A stretch of DNA of 64,000 nt from Amycolatopsis rifamycinica (GTDB lineage: Bacteria; Actinomycetota; Actinomycetes; Mycobacteriales; Pseudonocardiaceae), in the NCBI RefSeq assembly GCF_000695625.1, contig NZ_JMQI01000043.1:1-64000 (forward strand), read 5' to 3'. Position 1 is the stretch's first letter; every line of letters starts with the position of its first letter. Of the stretch, positions 33,640 through 42,423 are shown one piece after another. The notes under the pieces are model-generated. The model searched no databases, was not told the origin of the DNA, and worked only from the letters and a program-made list of their open reading frames with translations. The position numbers and the translations under genes were made by a program.

Positions 33640-34806
33640 GTGAGCGGAACCCTCTCGCCCGCGACGGGACTTGAGCGCGGACGGCGGCCCCGCCGGGTCA
33701 CCGTGCTGCTGCCGGTGCTCGGGCTGATCGTGGTGGCCCTGTGCGGCCTGTTCCTGTTCGGGCTCGCCACCGCGCGGGTCGGGCCCCTCGCCGTCACCAT
33801 CGGTGTGCTCGCCGCGCTCGTGCCCGTGGCCGGCGTTGTCGCCGGGTTCCTCTGGGTCGACCGGTGGGAGCCCGAACCCGCCAAGTTCCTGCTGCTCGCC
33901 TTCGCCTGGGGTGCCTGCATCGCGACCATCACCGCGCTGCTGATCAACACCACCGCCGAGGCCGTCGGGGAAGAACTGCTCGGGACCGGCAGTGGCAACA
34001 CGCTCGCCGCGCTCGTCTCCGCGCCCGTTGTCGAGGAGGCCGCGAAGGCCCTGTTCGTCGTGCTCATCCTCTGGCGGCGGTCCAGCGAGTTCGACGGCGT
34101 CGTCGACGGGGTCGTCTACGCCGGGTTCAGCGCCGCCGGGTTCGCCTTCACCGAGAACATCTACTACTTCGGGCGCGCCTTCGCCGACTACGGCTTCGGG
34201 GACGGGCACAGCCAGGGCGTCATCACCGCCTTCTTCCTGCGTGGCGTGCTCGCTCCCTTCACGCACCCGCTGTTCGCCGTGCTCACCGGCATCGGGATCG
34301 GCATCGCCGCGCGGACGGCCGCCAAGGCGCTCAAGATCATCGCGCCGGTCGCCGGGTACCTCGCCGCCGTCTGCCTGCACGCGCTCTGGAACAGCGCCGC
34401 GCTGCTCGGCGGCTCGAAGTTCCTCACCGTCTACTTCCTGATCATGCTTCCGCTCTTCTTCGGCGTCGTCTACCTGGTCGTCCTGCAGCGGAAACGGGAA
34501 CAGCGGATCATCGCCGCCGCCCTGCCGCACATGGCCGCGGCCCGGTGGATCGCGCCGTCGGAGGTCGATCTGCTGGCCAGCCTGCCCGGCCGGCGGGCCT
34601 GGCGCCGCCAGGCGAAACGGCAGTCCGGCAAGGAGGCCGCGCGGGCCGTCGCCGTGTACCAGGCGAGCGTGACGGAGCTCGCGTTCCTCGACCGGCACCC
34701 GCTCACCAGCGACACCGACCGGGAGCGCCAGCAGGAGCTGCTGCGCACGCTGAAGGCCGCCCGCGCCGAGGCCACGCGCCTGGCCGACGAGGCCGCCCGC
34801 GGGTGA
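33640..34806 (+). CDS. PrsW family intramembrane metalloprotease
   Basis: PrsW proteases cut membrane proteins such as anti-sigma factors within or next to the membrane. The 388-residue product has about eight TM segments and the three family motifs: SAPVVEEAAKALF (EExxK), FAFTENIYYF (ExxxY) and histidines in FTHPLF and CLHALWNSAA. A charged cytoplasmic tail of about 90 residues follows the last TM. The GTG start is leaderless after TAGGGT. The substrate is unknown and no anti-sigma gene is adjacent. Its placement between the Rv3604c- and Rv3603c-like genes is not the mycobacterial order, so it looks inserted. Confidence 0.9.
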   Translation: MSGTLSPATGLERGRRPRRVTVLLPVLGLIVVALCGLFLFGLATARVGPLAVTIGVLAALVPVAGVVAGFLWVDRWEPEPAKFLLLAFAWGACIATITALLINTTAEAVGEELLGTGSGNTLAALVSAPVVEEAAKALFVVLILWRRSSEFDGVVDGVVYAGFSAAGFAFTENIYYFGRAFADYGFGDGHSQGVITAFFLRGVLAPFTHPLFAVLTGIGIGIAARTAAKALKIIAPVAGYLAAVCLHALWNSAALLGGSKFLTVYFLIMLPLFFGVVYLVVLQRKREQRIIAAALPHMAAARWIAPSEVDLLASLPGRRAWRRQAKRQSGKEAARAVAVYQASVTELAFLDRHPLTSDTDRERQQELLRTLKAARAEATRLADEAARG

Positions 34807-34926
34807 ACCGGTCCGGGTGAAGCTGGTCACCCGGGCTCAACGGCGTGTGCTCGCCCGAGTTAGTCTCGCGCCGTCGTCCGGTACCCGGAGCGGGACTGGA
34901 ACGAGAGCAGAGGGAGTCTGCCAGCC

Positions 34927-34953
34927 ATGAGCGTCCACAGGCGCACGCCATGA
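34927..34953 (+). CDS. possible 8-codon upstream ORF coupled to the next gene
   Basis: ATG 34927 has the best ribosome binding site in the leader (AGGGAG, 9 bases upstream) and encodes MSVHRRTP before a TGA at 34951-34953. That TGA overlaps both candidate start codons of the next gene (ATGATG, 34950-34955). The layout suggests that translation of the short leader delivers ribosomes to the main gene. It may instead be chance. Confidence 0.4.
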   Translation: MSVHRRTP

Positions 34954-35855
34954 TGAGGCCCGCCCGCCTCGCGGTCGGCGTCGTTTCCGCCGGCCGGGTG
35001 GGCAGCGTGCTCGGCGCCGCGCTGGCCCGGGCGGGGCACACGGTGGTCGCCGCGTCCGGACTGTCCGCTTCGTCGCTGGCCCGCGCCGAGCGCCTCCTGC
35101 GCGACGTGCCACTCCTGCCGCCCGACGAAACCGTCCGCCGGGCGGACCTCGTGCTGCTCGCCCTGCCCGACGACGCGCTCGCCGGGATGGTCCGCGGGCT
35201 CGTCGCCACCGAGTCGCTGCGGCCCGGCCAGATCGTCGTGCACACCTCCGGCGCGCACGGCATCGACGTCCTGGCCCCCGCGGCCGAAGCCGGGGCCTTG
35301 CCGCTCGCCCTGCACCCGGTGATGACGTTCACCGGCCGCGAGGAGGACCTCGAGCGGCTGGCGGCGTGCAGCATCGGCGTCACGGCGGCCGAGGACGACG
35401 AAGCGGCGTGGCACGTCGGCGAAGCGCTCGCCGTCGAGATGGGGGCCGAGCCGGTGCGGATTCCCGACTCCGCGCGAGCGCTCTACCACGCTGCGTTGGC
35501 CCACGGGGCAAACCACCTGATGGCGCTGGTCGCCGACTGCGCGGACCTGTTGCGCCAGGCCGGAATCGGGCAATCCGAACGCCTGGTGGCGCCACTGCTC
35601 TCGGCGGCATTGGATAATGTGCTGCGACACGGCGACCGCGCCCTCACCGGCCCGGTCGCGCGTGGCGATCTCGGCACCGTCCGCAAGCACCTCGCGGTGC
35701 TGGCGGACAAGGCGCCGGACGTGGCGCCGGCCTACCGCGCGCTGGCCAAGCGCACGGTGGCGCGTTCGTCGGCTGCCGGGCTGCTGGACACCGCGGCCGC
35801 CAAAGACCTCACCGAACTCCTCGACGATCCCGCCGAAGGGCACCCAGACCAGTGA
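34950..35855 (+). CDS. Rossmann-fold and DUF2520 domain protein
   Basis: The 301-residue product has an N-terminal dinucleotide-binding fold (AVGVVSAGRVGSVLGAALARAGH; the usual third glycine pattern is present as GRVGS) and a C-terminal helical DUF2520 domain (YHAALAHGANHLMAL). It resembles ketopantoate reductase/6-phosphogluconate dehydrogenase-like oxidoreductases. It is placed directly before panC, with which it overlaps (GTGA), as Rv3603c is in mycobacteria. It might supply pantoate in place of PanE, but the activity is not shown. ATG 34950 or 34953 is the start, coupled to a tiny upstream ORF. Confidence 0.87.
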   Translation: MMRPARLAVGVVSAGRVGSVLGAALARAGHTVVAASGLSASSLARAERLLRDVPLLPPDETVRRADLVLLALPDDALAGMVRGLVATESLRPGQIVVHTSGAHGIDVLAPAAEAGALPLALHPVMTFTGREEDLERLAACSIGVTAAEDDEAAWHVGEALAVEMGAEPVRIPDSARALYHAALAHGANHLMALVADCADLLRQAGIGQSERLVAPLLSAALDNVLRHGDRALTGPVARGDLGTVRKHLAVLADKAPDVAPAYRALAKRTVARSSAAGLLDTAAAKDLTELLDDPAEGHPDQ

Positions 35856-36763
35856 CCACACCGAAATTCAGCCGCGGCACCCTGAACACGTTCGCGTCGC
35901 CCGGCCACGCGAGCCAGGTGAGCCGGGCGCTGCACGGCGTCGGCCGCAAGCTGGCGCTCGTGCCGACCATGGGCGCGCTGCACGCCGGGCACCGCGAGCT
36001 GATCCGCCGCGCGAAGCGGCTGCCGAACGCCGTCGTGGCGACCTCCATCTTCGTGAACCCGCTGCAGTTCGGCGCGGGCGAAGACTTCGAGGCGTACCCG
36101 CGGCCGCTGGAGGCCGACCTCGACATCCTGCGCGAGGACGGCGTCGAAATCGCCTTCACGCCCAGCGCGGACGCCCTCTACGCCGAAGGTGCCGTGGTGA
36201 CCGTGCACCCGGGCCCGCTCGGCGACGAGCTGGAAGGCGCGGCGCGGCCCGGTCACTTCGCCGGCGTGCTCACCGTCGTGGCGAAACTGTTCAACCTGCT
36301 CCGTCCGGACTACGCCTTCTTCGGCGAAAAGGACTACCAGCAGCTGGTGCTGATCAAGCGGATGGTGCGCGACCTGAACATCGACACGCATGTCATCGGC
36401 GTGCCGACCGTGCGGGAGCGTGACGGGCTCGCGTTGTCCTCACGCAACGTCTACCTCACGCCTGAGCAGCGCGAAGACGCCATCGTCCTGTCGGCCGCCC
36501 TCACCGCGGGGGCGTTCGTCGGCCGGGACGGTGCGGACGCGGTCCTCGAGACCGCGTGGAAGACCCTCGCCGCGCGGCCCGCGGTCGAGGTGGATTACCT
36601 GGAGTTGCGGGGAACCGACCTCGGGCCCGCGCCCGTCGACGGTGAAGCACGACTGTTGATCGCGGCCCGGGTGGGGAGTACCCGGCTGATCGACAACGTT
36701 CCGGTGCTGCTCGGCAAGTCGGTAGATCATCCGGCGCACCCGGAGCGGGACGCAGGGGAATAG
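35852..36763 (+). CDS. panC: pantoate--beta-alanine ligase
   Basis: PanC condenses pantoate and beta-alanine with ATP to make pantothenate. The 303-residue product has the nucleotidyltransferase HIGH-like motif in TMGALHAGHREL, TSIFVNPLQFG, FFGEKDYQQL (the KMSKS-like region lies later in LALSSRNVYL) and RDGLALSSRN. The GTG at 35852 overlaps the stop of the DUF2520 gene. It is followed by panD after 9 bases and coaX, giving a pantothenate-to-CoA operon. Confidence 0.95.
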   Translation: MTTPKFSRGTLNTFASPGHASQVSRALHGVGRKLALVPTMGALHAGHRELIRRAKRLPNAVVATSIFVNPLQFGAGEDFEAYPRPLEADLDILREDGVEIAFTPSADALYAEGAVVTVHPGPLGDELEGAARPGHFAGVLTVVAKLFNLLRPDYAFFGEKDYQQLVLIKRMVRDLNIDTHVIGVPTVRERDGLALSSRNVYLTPEQREDAIVLSAALTAGAFVGRDGADAVLETAWKTLAARPAVEVDYLELRGTDLGPAPVDGEARLLIAARVGSTRLIDNVPVLLGKSVDHPAHPERDAGE

Positions 36764-36772
36764 GAGTCCACG

Positions 36773-37270
36773 ATGTACCGCACGATGCTCAAGTCGAAGA
36801 TCCACCGGGTCACCGTGACCCAGGCCGACCTGCACTACGTCGGTTCGGTGACGGTCGACGAGGACCTGATGGAGGCCGCGGACCTGCTGCCGGGGGAACA
36901 GGTGTCCATTGTGGACGTCACCAACGGAGCGCGGCTGGAGACCTACGTCATCAAGGGCGAACGCGGCAGCGGGGTGCTCGGCATCAACGGTGCCGCGGCC
37001 CACCTGGTGCACCCGGGGGATCTGGTCATCCTCATCTCGTACGGCCAGATGGACGACGCCGAAGCGGCGACGTACCAGCCGCGCGTGGTGTTTGTCGACG
37101 CGGACAACCGGATCGTCCACCGGCACGCCGACCCCGGTCACGCGCCGGAGGGGTCCGGGCTGCTGTCCGGCACGGTGACGCTGCCGCCGGACGAGGAGAC
37201 GGCGATCTTCCCGGTCGCCGAGACGGCGGACGCCCGCCGCCTCGACGCGTTGCTGCACGCGGAAAGCTGA
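36773..37270 (+). CDS. panD: aspartate 1-decarboxylase (proenzyme)
   Basis: PanD makes beta-alanine for PanC from aspartate. It is made as a proenzyme that cleaves itself between Gly24 and Ser25 (HYVGSV) to leave a pyruvoyl group. The 165-residue product shows [18 protein letters not shown], the [17 protein letters not shown] core and VILISYG. It runs some 35-40 residues beyond the usual end with an acidic tail. The ATG at 36773 has AGGAG upstream. coaX starts 5 bases after its stop. Confidence 0.95.
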   Translation: MYRTMLKSKIHRVTVTQADLHYVGSVTVDEDLMEAADLLPGEQVSIVDVTNGARLETYVIKGERGSGVLGINGAAAHLVHPGDLVILISYGQMDDAEAATYQPRVVFVDADNRIVHRHADPGHAPEGSGLLSGTVTLPPDEETAIFPVAETADARRLDALLHAES

Positions 37271-37275
37271 CCCGC

Positions 37276-38052
37276 TTGCTGCTCACCGTCGACGTCGGCA
37301 ACACGAACATCGTCCTGGGCCTGTGGTCCGGGTCCGACCTGGTCGGCGACTGGCGCATGCGCACGGACGCGCGCATGACGGCCGACGAGCTGGCGTTGAC
37401 GGTGCGCGGCCTGCTGGGCCCGCACGCGGACGCGGTCACCGGGATCAGTGCGTTGTCGACGGTGCCGGCGGTGCTGCGCGAACTGCGCGTGATGCTCAGC
37501 CGGTACTACGCGCGGGTCCCGAAGATCGTGGTCGAGCCGGGCGTGCGCACGGGCGTGGCGCTGCTGGTGGACAACCCGAAGGAGGTGGGCGCGGACCGGC
37601 TGGTCAACACGCTGGCCGCGCACCACCTCCACAGCACGGCGTGCGTGGTGGTCGATTTCGGCACGTCGACCAACGTGGACGCGATCTCTGCCCGCGGCGA
37701 GTTCCTGGGCGGCGCGTTCGCCCCCGGGATCGAGATTTCGGTGGACGCGCTGGCGTTGCGCGCGGCGGCGCTGCGGAAGGTCGAACTGGTCCCGCCGCGG
37801 TCGGTGATCGGCAAGAACACGGTGGAGTGCCTGCAGTCCGGGATCCTGTACGGCTTCGCGGGCCAGGTGGACGGCCTGGTGCGCCGGATCGTGCGCGAGC
37901 TGTCCCCGGGCGGCACGGAACCGGTGGCGGTGCTGGCGACGGGCGGCCTGGCGCCGCTGGTGCTGGGCGAGTCGGAGACGATCACCGACCACGTCCCGGA
38001 GCTGACGCTGCTCGGCCTGCGGCTGGCCTACGAGCGCAACATCCGGCCCTGA
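37276..38052 (+). CDS. coaX: type III pantothenate kinase
   Basis: CoaX phosphorylates pantothenate, the first committed step to CoA, and is not feedback-inhibited by CoA. The 258-residue ASKHA-fold product has DVGNTNIVLGLW at its N-terminus, GADRLVNTLAA, VVDFGTSTNVDAI and GGAFAPGIEIS. The start is a TTG at 37276, only 5 bases after panD, so it is translated by coupling at a probably reduced rate. Confidence 0.94.
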   Translation: MLLTVDVGNTNIVLGLWSGSDLVGDWRMRTDARMTADELALTVRGLLGPHADAVTGISALSTVPAVLRELRVMLSRYYARVPKIVVEPGVRTGVALLVDNPKEVGADRLVNTLAAHHLHSTACVVVDFGTSTNVDAISARGEFLGGAFAPGIEISVDALALRAAALRKVELVPPRSVIGKNTVECLQSGILYGFAGQVDGLVRRIVRELSPGGTEPVAVLATGGLAPLVLGESETITDHVPELTLLGLRLAYERNIRP

Positions 38053-38113
38053 GCCGGCGCACCCGGTGCGGCGTCCGGTGCGGGCAACGCCGCCCGGGGT
38101 GATCCGGAAGTCC

Positions 38114-38515
38114 TCAGCCGCGGGCCAGACGCCGGCGCTCCAGCACGTACCCCAGGGCGGTCACGGCCAGCGCCGGGAAGGCGATCTTCGCCTGCGGGAA
38201 CCGGTCGGTCCCCGGCGGGTCCACCGCGCGGGACCCCGGGTAGGCCAGTGCCGAAATCTGCGTCACCCAGTACAGCGACGCCAGGACGGCCCCCGCGTCG
38301 AGCCCCGCCCGGGTCGGCCGCCGCCAGAGCTGCCACAGGCTCGTCGCGCCGAGCGCGAGCCCCAGGCTCATCGTCTGGCCGTTGTGGAATTTGGCGTGCG
38401 GTGGCCACTGCGGGTTGTGCACGTGCGTCTCGTTCCAGTCGGCCTTGTACGGGCCGATTGCCGTCACGAGCGAGGTGAGTGAGATCAGGGCCCGTCCCAG
38501 CGATTTCCTGCGCAT
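38114..38515 (-). CDS. small four-TM membrane protein (DUF6640-like)
   Basis: The 133-residue product has about four TM segments and the family-like segment WNETHVHNPQWPPHAKFHNGQ after the first TM. I recall this from the DUF6640 group; the function is unknown. ATG 38515 is preceded by an in-frame GTG at 38518. It lies downstream of the methyltransferase gene in the same direction with a 33-base gap, so the two may be co-transcribed. Both sit between coaX and lysS, adjacent in mycobacteria apart from one small gene, and look like an insertion. Confidence 0.7.
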   Translation of the reverse strand: MRRKSLGRALISLTSLVTAIGPYKADWNETHVHNPQWPPHAKFHNGQTMSLGLALGATSLWQLWRRPTRAGLDAGAVLASLYWVTQISALAYPGSRAVDPPGTDRFPQAKIAFPALAVTALGYVLERRRLARG

Positions 38516-38548
38516 CACCGCAGTATCGAACCTCCACCTCGATCGAGG

Positions 38549-39301
38549 TCAAGGCCGCCGTCGCGCGCGCAACGCCGTGGTGACCAGCGGCAGGTCGAAC
38601 TCGCCGTTCGCCGTGGCCGGGTTCTCCGCCAGGAACCGGCGGAGCCGGCCCAGCAGGGCGGCCGACTCCCCGGGTGCCGACACGATCACCTTCGAATAGG
38701 TGGCGATCGTTTCCAGCAGGCTGTCCGCGGTACGCCGTTGCCCATGGCGGAACCGGCCGCTTTCGAACGGCTCGAACGCCGGGTGCGTCACCTCGCGCAC
38801 GTCTTCGGTGCTCGTCGGGCGGCGAGCGCCGTCGCGGCCCAGCGCGGTGAACTCGGCGATCCACGGCACCGATTCGTCTTCGTAGTTCCACATCGGCACG
38901 CACACGCCGCCCGGGCGCAGCACCCGGCCGATCTCCGTCATCGCCACGGGTACGTCGAACCAGTGGAACGCCTGGCCGACGAAAACGGCGTCGACGGCGG
39001 CGTCGGGCAGCGGGATCCGTTCCGCCCGCCCCGCCAGCGACGTCACCGACGGCATTGCCCGCTCGAGTTCCGCGCGCATTTCCGGGTCGGGTTCGACCGC
39101 GGTGACGTCGAGCCCGAGGGCGCCGAGACCGAGGGTGAGCTTGCCCGTTCCGGCGCCCAGATCGAGCACCCGGCGCGGTGTTCCGCTCGCTCCGGAAAGC
39201 CCCCACTCGATCGCCTCCCGCGGGTAATCGGGCCGGTGCCGGGCGTACTCGGCGGCGCGGCTGCCGAAGGAAGAGGCGCGTTGAGCGCGGCTGGGATCAC
39301 T
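38549..39301 (-). CDS. class I SAM-dependent methyltransferase
   Basis: The 250-residue product has the SAM-binding motif I VLDLGAGTGKLTLGL, the acidic VTAVEPDPEM after strand 2, and FVGQAFHWFD then RVLRPGG (motifs post-II/III) of the UbiE/Trans-aconitate-like group. The acceptor is unknown. I prefer the GTG at 39301 because a TAGCGT -10 (39317-39312 on the minus strand) lies 7 bases upstream and would make a leaderless message; GTG 39313 is the longer alternative. The gene is divergent from lysS. Confidence 0.85.
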   Translation of the reverse strand, partial: SDPSRAQRASSFGSRAAEYARHRPDYPREAIEWGLSGASGTPRRVLDLGAGTGKLTLGLGALGLDVTAVEPDPEMRAELERAMPSVTSLAGRAERIPLPDAAVDAVFVGQAFHWFDVPVAMTEIGRVLRPGGVCVPMWNYEDESVPWIAEFTALGRDGARRPTSTEDVREVTHPAFEPFESGRFRHGQRRTADSLLETIATYSKVIVSAPGESAALLGRLRRFLAENPATANGEFDLPLVTTALRARRRP

Positions 39302-39311
39302 CACCTCGCCC

Positions 39312-39317
39312 ACGCTA
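39312..39317 (-). promoter_or_regulatory. -10 element of the methyltransferase gene
   Basis: TAGCGT on the minus strand ends 10 bases before the end of the GTG codon at 39301, i.e. 10 bases upstream counting the intervening GGGTGAG-like spacer; the spacing fits a leaderless start. Confidence 0.4.
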
Positions 39318-39369
39318 ATGGAGGGAAAGGTAAAGGTAATCCGGTTGGCGTAGCGCTCGGCCGGGTTCG

Positions 39370-39375
39370 TACCCT
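39370..39375 (+). promoter_or_regulatory. -10 element for leaderless lysS
   Basis: TACCCT ends 6 bases before the ATG at 39382 and overlaps the alternative ATG at 39376, so the later ATG is the likelier start. A TTGGCG at 39345-39350 could be the -35 (19-base spacer). Confidence 0.5.
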
Positions 39376-39381
39376 ATGGCC

Positions 39382-40893
39382 ATGACCGAAAACCCCGCTT
39401 CCACCAGCGAGCCCGCCGAAGACGAACTGCCCGAGCAGATGCGGGTGCGCCGGGAGAAGCGCGACCGGATCCTCGCGGAGGGTATCGATCCCTACCCGGT
39501 GGAGGTACCCCGGACGCACTCGCTCGCCGAGGTGCGCGCCGCGCATTCCGGGCTGCCCGCCGACACCGCCACGGGCGAGCAGGTCGGCATCACCGGCCGG
39601 GTGATGTTCCTGCGCAATACGGGCAAGCTGTGCTTCGCGAGTCTCCGCGAGGGCGACGGCACCGAGCTGCAGGCCATGATCAGCCTGGCGAAGGTCGGCG
39701 AGGACGCGCTGGCGGCGTGGAAGTCCGACGTCGACCTCGGCGACCACGTGTTCGTGCAGGGCGAGGTCATCACGTCCAAGCGCGGTGAGCTTTCGGTGAT
39801 GGCCGACGCCTGGCGCATCACGTCGAAGGCGCTGCGCCCGCTGCCGACCGCGCACAAGGAGCTGGCCGAGGAGACCCGGATCCGCCAGCGCTACGTCGAC
39901 CTCATCATGCGCCCGCGCGCGCGGGACGTCGTGCGCACGCGCGCCGGCGTGGTCCGGTCGCTGCGGGAGTCGTTCCACCGGCGCGGGTTCACCGAGGTCG
40001 AAACCCCGATGCTGCAGACGCTGCACGGCGGCGCCGCGGCCCGCCCCTTCGTCACGCATTCCAACGCGTTCGACATGGAGCTTTTCCTGCGGATCGCGCC
40101 GGAGCTCTACCTCAAGCGCTGCGTCGTCGGCGGCATCGAGAAGGTCTTCGAGATCAACCGCAACTTCCGGAACGAGGGCAGCGACTCCTCGCACTCGCCG
40201 GAGTTCGCGATGCTCGAGTACTACGAGGCGTACGCCACCTACGACACGAACGCGGTGATGACGCGCCAGCTGATCCAGGAGGCCGCGCAGTCGGTGCTGG
40301 ACACGCTGGTCGTCACGCTGCCGGACGGTTCGGAGTACGACCTGTCCGGCGAATGGACCACGCTCGGAATGTACGAGTCGTTGTCCGATTCCCTCGGCGA
40401 AGAGGTGACGCCGGAGACGCCCGCCGCCAAACTGCTCGGATTCGCGCAGGCCAGGGGCCTGGAAGTGGATCCGAAGCTCGGGCACGGCAAGCTCGTCGAG
40501 GAACTGTGGGAACACCTCGTCGGAGATCACCTGCACGCACCGACGTTTGTCCGTGATTTTCCGCTGGAGACGTCGCCATTGACGAGGCAGCACCGCTCGC
40601 GGCCCGGCGTGGCCGAGAAGTGGGACCTCTACGTGCGCGGATTCGAACTCGCCACCGGATACTCGGAGCTGGTCGATCCGGTCGTCGAACGGGAACGCCT
40701 CACCGAACAGTCGCTGCTGGCGGCGCAGGGCGATAGCGAAGCCATGCGGCTCGACGAGGATTTCCTCCGTGCCCTCGAGTACGGAATGCCGCCGAGCGGT
40801 GGTGTCGGAATGGGGATCGACCGGCTCCTCATGGCGCTGACCGGCCTCGGTATCCGGGAGACGATCCTCTTCCCGCTCGTACGCCCCGAATAA
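39382..40893 (+). CDS. lysS: lysine--tRNA ligase (class II)
   Basis: LysS charges tRNA-Lys. The 503-residue product has the N-terminal OB-fold anticodon-binding domain (about 55-165: [16 protein letters not shown]...), then the class II catalytic core with motif 2 ([11 protein letters not shown]) and motif 3 ([13 protein letters not shown]). The [11 protein letters not shown] segment joining the domains is typical. I chose ATG 39382 on the leaderless promoter; ATG 39376 would add two residues. The lysS-lsr2-clpC order matches mycobacteria, though accessory genes lie between lsr2 and clpC here. Confidence 0.95.
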   Translation: MTENPASTSEPAEDELPEQMRVRREKRDRILAEGIDPYPVEVPRTHSLAEVRAAHSGLPADTATGEQVGITGRVMFLRNTGKLCFASLREGDGTELQAMISLAKVGEDALAAWKSDVDLGDHVFVQGEVITSKRGELSVMADAWRITSKALRPLPTAHKELAEETRIRQRYVDLIMRPRARDVVRTRAGVVRSLRESFHRRGFTEVETPMLQTLHGGAAARPFVTHSNAFDMELFLRIAPELYLKRCVVGGIEKVFEINRNFRNEGSDSSHSPEFAMLEYYEAYATYDTNAVMTRQLIQEAAQSVLDTLVVTLPDGSEYDLSGEWTTLGMYESLSDSLGEEVTPETPAAKLLGFAQARGLEVDPKLGHGKLVEELWEHLVGDHLHAPTFVRDFPLETSPLTRQHRSRPGVAEKWDLYVRGFELATGYSELVDPVVERERLTEQSLLAAQGDSEAMRLDEDFLRALEYGMPPSGGVGMGIDRLLMALTGLGIRETILFPLVRPE

Positions 40894-41037
40894 CCCGGCA
40901 GTGTGAGGATAGCCGCTGGTTATCCATATGAGATTTGCGTTGCACTCCGGAAGCGGGTACTAATGTCTTAGACAAAGACTTCTGTCCGGGGCTTGCCCCG
41001 TACCAGATCATTGAGTAAGCCCCGCAGGAGGAATCGG

Positions 41038-41388
41038 ATGGCACAGAAGGTGCTCGTCTCGCTGGTCGACGACCTCGACGGCAGTGAGGCGGAAGAGACC
41101 GTCGAGTTCGGTTTGGACGGCGTCAGCTACCAGATCGATCTCTCCTCGGAAAACGCCGAGGAGCTGCGGGACGCGCTCGCGCAGTATGTCGAGCACGCGC
41201 GTCGTGCGGGCGGTCGCAAGCGTGCCTCGGTTCGCCCGGTCGCGGGTAAGGGTTCGGCTCGTCCGGCCGCCGTCGACCGCGAGCAGAACCAGGCCATCCG
41301 GTCGTGGGCGCGCAAGAACGGTTACGCGGTTTCCGACCGCGGCCGCATCCCCTCCGAGGTCGTCGAGGCCTACCACAAGAAGAACTGA
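41038..41388 (+). CDS. lsr2: nucleoid-associated protein Lsr2
   Basis: Lsr2 is the actinobacterial H-NS-like protein that bridges DNA and silences AT-rich, horizontally gained genes. The 116-residue product has the N-terminal oligomerisation domain ([34 protein letters not shown]) and the C-terminal DNA-binding domain ([19 protein letters not shown]) with the RGR AT-hook-like triplet. A GGAGGA site precedes ATG 41038 after a 150-base leader that contains CGGGGCTTGCCCCG, a possible hairpin. The leader suggests post-transcriptional control. Confidence 0.96.
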   Translation: MAQKVLVSLVDDLDGSEAEETVEFGLDGVSYQIDLSSENAEELRDALAQYVEHARRAGGRKRASVRPVAGKGSARPAAVDREQNQAIRSWARKNGYAVSDRGRIPSEVVEAYHKKN

Positions 41389-41497
41389 AGATTGTTCACG
41401 CCGCCGTCGAGCGGGCCGGTCGCGGGTCGCTGACCAGCGGTTATCCGCCGGCGCCGGTGGTGGCGTGGCCAATCTCGTCGACGCGGGGTTTCAGTGG

Positions 41498-41530
41498 GCC
41501 GCCGGGCGAATTCCGCCCGGCGGCTTTCTT
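41498..41530. terminator. bidirectional intrinsic terminator
   Basis: An 11-bp stem (GCCGCCGGGCG and complement) with an AATTC loop is followed by TTTCTT. It lies between lsr2 and the convergent AraC-type gene. Confidence 0.85.
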
Positions 41531-41550
41531 CATGTCCGATCGTTGTCCGG

Positions 41551-42423
41551 TTACCGTTCGGCGGCCCTGGCTGTTCGGGCGTACTCGGCAGGCGACTGGC
41601 CCGTCACGGTCCGGAAATCGCGGATGAAGTGCGACTGGTCGCTATAGCCCAGTCGAACCGCCAGACCGGCGTAATCAAGATCTCCTTCTGTGACGATCCG
41701 CTGCGCTGCGTCATTGAGGCGGTATATCCGGATCGCCCACTTGGGCGCGACACCGACGTGTTCGGCGAACAACCGCTGGATGGAGCGGGTGGTTAGTCCA
41801 GTATCCGCGCACAGTCGCGCGACGCGGGTAATTTCCGGATCCCGCGCGATTGATTCCACCGCCTCCGCGGCGACCTGGGCGGCCGGGGACAGCCCCACGG
41901 GATTTGCCATCAGCAAGTTGTCGATCGCACCGACCATTTGCGCATCGCCGTCGGCTGTCCGCACCGATTCCGCGGCCGCCACCGCCGCCGCTCCGAATAC
42001 GTCCGCGAGTGGGACGGCCCGGTCGGCGATGTCACGTACCGGGCCGCCGAGGAACGCGCGGAACGTGCCCGGCCGGAATCGCACGCCCAAGCCCTGGACG
42101 CGCCCGGTCAGGCGGTGGGAAAAGACGTCGTGGGCCGGGCCGTGGACGCCGGAGGCGCCGGGGAAGAACGTGACGTGGACCGAGAGGTTCGGCAGCACGC
42201 GCTGCTCGTACGGGGGTTTGCCGCGCCGGTCCCACCGCAGGATCCAGTGGTATTCGACGAAATCGGCGAGTTCCGGTGCGGGCGGGTGCCGGGTCAGCGT
42301 GAACACCGTGCGCGCGGTGGCCTCGGCCACGATGCCGCGCGGGATCCGGTGCGTCACCGGCTCACGGTAGCTGTCGCGTTCGTTCAAGACGTCCCGCCGG
42401 CCCGGGGTTTGGATCACCGGCAT
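41551..42423 (-). CDS. AraC family transcriptional regulator
   Basis: The 290-residue product has an N-terminal DUF6597-like sensor region (HPPAPELADFVEYHWILRWD, LPNLSVHVTFF, GRVQGLGVRFRPG) and a C-terminal AraC DNA-binding domain (LCADTGLTTRSIQRLFAEHVG, then LAVRLGYSDQSHFIRDFRTVTGQ). The inducer is unknown. The ATG at 42423 shares its CATG with the start of the divergent gene, which leaves no room for promoters, so the real start may lie downstream, for example the GTG codon near 42357. It may regulate its divergent partner. Confidence 0.87.
   Translation of the reverse strand: MPVIQTPGRRDVLNERDSYREPVTHRIPRGIVAEATARTVFTLTRHPPAPELADFVEYHWILRWDRRGKPPYEQRVLPNLSVHVTFFPGASGVHGPAHDVFSHRLTGRVQGLGVRFRPGTFRAFLGGPVRDIADRAVPLADVFGAAAVAAAESVRTADGDAQMVGAIDNLLMANPVGLSPAAQVAAEAVESIARDPEITRVARLCADTGLTTRSIQRLFAEHVGVAPKWAIRIYRLNDAAQRIVTEGDLDYAGLAVRLGYSDQSHFIRDFRTVTGQSPAEYARTARAAER

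Noticed and set aside
33219-33674. A 151-codon open frame across the repeat region with KAALGA...NAPKAT-like strings.
   Set aside because: The decapeptide look arises from the 30-base DNA units in any frame. There is no credible start, and it overlaps the PrsW promoter and start.
39301-39381. A T-box or other riboswitch in front of lysS.
   Set aside because: The gap is only about 80 bases, shared with a divergent promoter, and lysS appears leaderless. No T-box sequence is visible.
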